The notes under the pieces: model-generated | What the model was told of the DNA's origin: nothing | Databases searched by the model: none | The model's input: the letters and a program-made list of their open reading frames with translations, nothing else | Shown here: positions 61,035-64,000 of the stretch, in pieces | How the letters are laid out: every line of letters begins with the position of its first letter | Position numbering within the stretch: position 1 is the first letter of the stretch | Assembly (NCBI GenBank): GCA_039196715.1 | Contig: JBCCUP010000020.1 | Location: forward strand, 1 to 64,000 | From: Pseudomonadota bacterium | GTDB taxonomy: Bacteria; Pseudomonadota; Gammaproteobacteria; CALCKW01 | DNA: 64,000 nt | Direction of reading: 5' to 3' | Position numbers and translations under genes: made by a program

Positions 61035-61364
61035 ATGATCGTACGAACCGCGTATTTCGAGGGCGAGTTATCGGACGCGGACGCCGCTGCGTTCCAGGCG
61101 TACATGCGCACCACCGTCGCGCCGATCATCCGGACCTTCCCCGGCTGCCTCGGCGTGCAGATCAACGTCCCGGTCATGCTCGAGCCCGCTGCCCCGCAGC
61201 AGTCGCTGTTGATGATCCAGCACGGCTACGAGTCCGAAGCCGCGCTCGAGGCGGCGCTCGCCTCCGACCAGCGTCGTCAGAGCATGGAAGCCACGGTCAA
61301 GGCACTCGAGCGGTACGGGGTCACGGTGTTTCACATCAACCACCGGCGCGAAACGCTCGACTGA
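61035..61364 (+). CDS. small ABM/EthD-like dimeric alpha/beta-barrel protein
   Basis: This is a 109-residue protein. A ferredoxin-like fold is suggested by MIVRTAYFEGELSDADAAAFQAYMRTTVAPIIRTFPGCLGVQI, then SLLMIQHGYESEAALEAALASDQRR and GVTVFHINHR. It resembles small monooxygenase-like or stress-responsive barrels; no catalytic residue can be assigned. A LacI-type palindrome is just upstream. It lies alone between the amidohydrolase and the thiolase. Confidence 0.6.
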   Translation: MIVRTAYFEGELSDADAAAFQAYMRTTVAPIIRTFPGCLGVQINVPVMLEPAAPQQSLLMIQHGYESEAALEAALASDQRRQSMEATVKALERYGVTVFHINHRRETLD

Positions 61365-61507
61365 GTCTGCCGGTGCACAGCCCCGTGTCCAAAGGGGTTC
61401 GGTACACTGTGGCGAGGCGGTGATGGCCGCTGTGCCGCGCGTTCCCACAGCGCGGGGTGCGATGACGGTCCGTGCCACCCCGTGCCTCACTGTACCCGGA
61501 AACTGCC

Positions 61508-62716
61508 ATGCCTGAACCCGCCTACATTTTCGATGCGATCCGCACGCCCCGATCCAAGGGCAAGGCGGGCGGCAGCCTGCACGAGGTCAAGCCGATCAAC
61601 CTGGTGACCACCCTGCTCGACGCCATGCAGCAACGCCACGACCTCGACACTGCGCGGGTCGACGACGTGATGCTCGGCTGTGTGGCCCCGGTCATGGAGC
61701 AAGGCGCCGTGCTACCGAAGATTGCGCTGCAAAAGGCCGGCTGGGACGAGAGTGTGCCCGGTGCCCAGGTGAACCGGTTTTGCGCGTCGGGTCTCGATAC
61801 CTTCAACACCGCGGCGGCGAAGGTGGCCAGCGGCTGGGAAGACCTCGTCTGCGCAGGCGGTGTGGAGAGCATGAGCCGGGTGCCGATGGGTGCCGACGGT
61901 GGCCCGTTCGCGGAGGACCCGGAGACCGCAATCCAGACCGGCTTCGTGCCGCAAGGTATCGGCGCCGACCTCATCGCGACGATCGAGGGTTGGAACCGCG
62001 AGAACGTCGACGCCTTCGCCGTCGAAAGCCAGCGCCGCGCGGCGCACGCGCGGGACAGCGGTTGGTTCGACCGATCGGTTGTGCCGGTGCGCGACGACAA
62101 CGGCATCACCATCCTCGAGCGAGACGATTTCATCAAGCCTGACACCAGCATGCAGACGCTGGCGTCGCTGAAGCCGAGTTTCGAGGCGATGGGACACATG
62201 GCCTTTGATGCCGTGGCGTTGAAGAAATACCCCGAGGTCGAGGCGATCGAGCACGTGCACACTGCCGGCAACTCGTCGGGTATCGTTGACGGCGCCTCGC
62301 TGATCCTGCTCGGCAGCGAGCAGGCGGGGAAAGACATCGGCCTGGCACCGCGTGGCCGCGTGGTGGCCACGGCACTGACAGCGACCTGCCCCACCATCAT
62401 GCTCACCGGCCCCGGTCCGGCCGCAACCAAAGCGCTGGCCAAAGCCGGACTCACGCTGGACGACATCGACCTCGTGGAGATCAACGAAGCCTTTGCCTCG
62501 GTGGCACTGCGCCTGCAACGCGACCTCGGCGTGCCGGACGAGAAGCTCAATGTGGTGGGTGGCGCGATCGCCATGGGCCACCCGCTCGGTGCGACCGGAG
62601 GTTGCCTGGTATCGACCATGCTCGACGAGCTGGAGCGTCGCGACCAGAAGCGCGCATTGATCTGCATGTGCGTCGGCGGCGGCATGGGCATCGCCAGCAT
62701 CATCGAACGGGTCTGA
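61508..62716 (+). CDS. acetyl-CoA acyltransferase (thiolase)
   Basis: This 402-residue thiolase has nucleophile Cys92 (NRFCASGLD), His358 in [15 protein letters not shown] and Cys388 in [11 protein letters not shown], the complete triad. It would cleave 3-ketoacyl-CoA to acetyl-CoA in beta-oxidation or catalyse the reverse. The ATG at 61508 gives the normal start [14 protein letters not shown]. It is followed after 9 bp by the FadB/FadJ-type gene, its usual partner in a trifunctional complex. Confidence 0.92.
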   Translation: MPEPAYIFDAIRTPRSKGKAGGSLHEVKPINLVTTLLDAMQQRHDLDTARVDDVMLGCVAPVMEQGAVLPKIALQKAGWDESVPGAQVNRFCASGLDTFNTAAAKVASGWEDLVCAGGVESMSRVPMGADGGPFAEDPETAIQTGFVPQGIGADLIATIEGWNRENVDAFAVESQRRAAHARDSGWFDRSVVPVRDDNGITILERDDFIKPDTSMQTLASLKPSFEAMGHMAFDAVALKKYPEVEAIEHVHTAGNSSGIVDGASLILLGSEQAGKDIGLAPRGRVVATALTATCPTIMLTGPGPAATKALAKAGLTLDDIDLVEINEAFASVALRLQRDLGVPDEKLNVVGGAIAMGHPLGATGGCLVSTMLDELERRDQKRALICMCVGGGMGIASIIERV

Positions 62717-62725
62717 GGCGGCGCC

Positions 62726-64000
62726 GTGCGTGACTTTCACTTCGAACCCGACGCCGACGGCATCGTCACCGTGACCCTCGACATGCAGGGTCAGTCGGCC
62801 AACACCATGAACGCGCGGTTCGTGCCGGCAATGGACGCCGTGCTCGCGCGACTGCGCGCGCTCGACACCCTGAGCGGCGTGGTATTCGCCTCGGCCAAGC
62901 ACACGTTCTTTGCCGGCGGCGATCTCACGCTGTTGTTGTCGATCGACACCGCCGACGCCGACACCTTGCACATGGTCGAGGAGAACAAACGGGCCTATCG
63001 CGAGCTCGAACGCCTGCCGGTGCCGGTGGTGGCCGCGATCAACGGCGCCGCGCTCGGCGGCGGCTACGAGCTGTGCCTCGCCTGCAACCACCGCGTGCTG
63101 TTGAATGCGCCACACGCGGTCGTCGGTTTGCCGGAAGTCGGCCTTGGCTTGTTGCCCGGTGCCGGCGGGGTCGTGCGGTTGCCTGCCCTGATTGGCCTCG
63201 AGGCCGCGTTGCCCCTGTTGCTCGAGGGCAAGCAACTCAAACCCGAGAAGGCGCTCGCCGCCGGTCTGGTCGATGCGCTGGTCGACGACCCCGACACGCT
63301 GATCGACACCGCCAAGGCGTGGATTCGCGCTAACCCCGACGCACACACCCAACCCTGGGACCAGAAAGGCTTCCGCTACCCGGGTGGAGGCGCTGTCTCG
63401 CCGAAGATTCGGCAGATCGCGACGGTGGCGAGCGCGCGCCTCGCGGCCAAGACTCGCGGCCTGCTGCCCGCACCGGAGAAGATTCTCGACATCGCCGTGA
63501 ACGCCATGCGCATGGATTTCGACACTGCGCTCCGGGTCGAGAGCCGCGGCATCTGTTCGTTGCTGACCACACCGGAGTGCAAGGCGGCCATCACCACCTT
63601 CTTCTTCGGCCAGCAGGCGATCAAGAGCGGCAAGGTGCGGCCCGAGGGCGAACGGTGGCGCGCGACACGCGGCGCGGTGCTCGGCGCCGGCATGATGGGC
63701 AGTGGCATCGCCTGGGCACAGGCCGTTCGTGGGCTGCACACCTGGCTCAACGACACGGACCTCGACAAGGCCGAACACGGCAAGGCCTACTCCGAAGGCC
63801 TCGCGGACAAACGCGTGGCACGTGGTCAACTGCGCGACGCCGACAAGGCGGCGCTGCTCGAGCGCATCGTGCCAGTCGATCACACCGATGCGATTGCCGG
63901 GGCCGACCTGATCATCGAGGCGGTGTACGAGGACGTCGCGCTGAAAGAGTGTGTGATTTCCGAGACCTTTGCCAAACTCGCGCCTGACGGTATCTACGGC
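62726..64000 (+). CDS. FadB/FadJ-type multifunctional enzyme, N-terminal part (cut by window edge)
   Basis: 425 residues are visible from a GTG at 62726, and the frame is open to base 64000. Residues about 1-190 are an enoyl-CoA hydratase: FFAGGDLTLL, INGAALGGGYELCLAC and GLPEVGLGLLPGAGGVVRLP, with both catalytic Glu present. A linker leads to the NAD-binding domain of a 3-hydroxyacyl-CoA dehydrogenase (GAVLGAGMMGSGIAWAQAV, then ADLIIEAVYEDVALKECV). The truncated remainder should complete the dehydrogenase. It forms the beta-oxidation pair with the thiolase. Confidence 0.9.
   Translation, partial: MRDFHFEPDADGIVTVTLDMQGQSANTMNARFVPAMDAVLARLRALDTLSGVVFASAKHTFFAGGDLTLLLSIDTADADTLHMVEENKRAYRELERLPVPVVAAINGAALGGGYELCLACNHRVLLNAPHAVVGLPEVGLGLLPGAGGVVRLPALIGLEAALPLLLEGKQLKPEKALAAGLVDALVDDPDTLIDTAKAWIRANPDAHTQPWDQKGFRYPGGGAVSPKIRQIATVASARLAAKTRGLLPAPEKILDIAVNAMRMDFDTALRVESRGICSLLTTPECKAAITTFFFGQQAIKSGKVRPEGERWRATRGAVLGAGMMGSGIAWAQAVRGLHTWLNDTDLDKAEHGKAYSEGLADKRVARGQLRDADKAALLERIVPVDHTDAIAGADLIIEAVYEDVALKECVISETFAKLAPDGIYG

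Noticed and set aside
61712-63883. A 723-codon minus-strand open frame
   Set aside because: It is opposite the thiolase and FadB/FadJ-type genes, which have complete active-site motifs.

Overview
The window is a high-GC bacterial chromosome segment. It has tight gene packing, many 4-bp GTGA/ATGA overlaps and frequent GTG starts. A DUF3080 lipoprotein, a CueR-controlled CopA, a copper-protein CopC and a fatty-acid oxidation thiolase/multifunctional-enzyme pair point to Pseudomonadota, most likely an environmental or marine gammaproteobacterium; this is an inference from gene content. I see no rRNA, tRNA, CRISPR array, integrase or complete insertion sequence.

1-24 kb is a mosaic of small units, most of them a regulator paired with an enzyme. 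They are: an aldo/keto reductase (cut by the window edge), bioY, msrA, a tautomerase diverging from an HxlR regulator (the pair bracketed by a 58-bp direct repeat), a NYN/LOTUS RNA-metabolism protein, a LysR regulator diverging from an exported haloalkane dehalogenase, an exported metallo-beta-lactamase-fold hydrolase, a creatininase-family hydrolase, a LysE exporter, a frameshifted FMN-binding protein, a methyltransferase, an AraC regulator, a YHS protein, a haloacid-dehalogenase-type protein followed by a broken Lrp gene, a DUF3080 lipoprotein, a WYL regulator diverging from a RidA protein, and a cytochrome c. A copper module follows (copA-cueR, with a textbook CueR promoter, opposite copC), then a large MscS channel.

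24-38 kb holds a LysR gene, a siderophore-interacting flavoprotein, a class V aminotransferase, a peroxiredoxin diverging from an AraC-P450 operon, a methyltransferase and a fatty-acid desaturase. It also holds a five-gene minus-strand operon (37281 to 31975) led by a NicX-like ring-cleaving dioxygenase. That operon continues with an acyl-CoA-dehydrogenase-fold flavoprotein lacking the usual catalytic Glu, an SRPBCC-alpha/beta-hydrolase fusion, a TetR regulator and a glycerophosphodiesterase. It looks like an undescribed catabolic route for an N-heterocycle or similar aromatic.

38.2-47.5 kb is a five-gene minus-strand locus of two transglutaminase-like proteases, two circularly permuted ATP-grasp enzymes and two Alpha-E domains. 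This is a recurrent but biochemically uncharacterised peptide-tagging or peptide-processing system.

47.5-52.3 kb carries an EamA transporter, a UPF0261/Tm-1-like protein and a dimethylglycine-dehydrogenase-like flavoprotein. Diverging from them, 52.5-60.8 kb is a plus-strand operon tctB-tctA-aldehyde dehydrogenase-class III PLP phospho-lyase-kinase-IclR-amidohydrolase. I read it as a kinase/phospho-lyase/dehydrogenase pathway for an imported amino alcohol of the phosphoethanolamine or hydroxylysine type. The window ends in a thiolase and a truncated FadB/FadJ-type enzyme.
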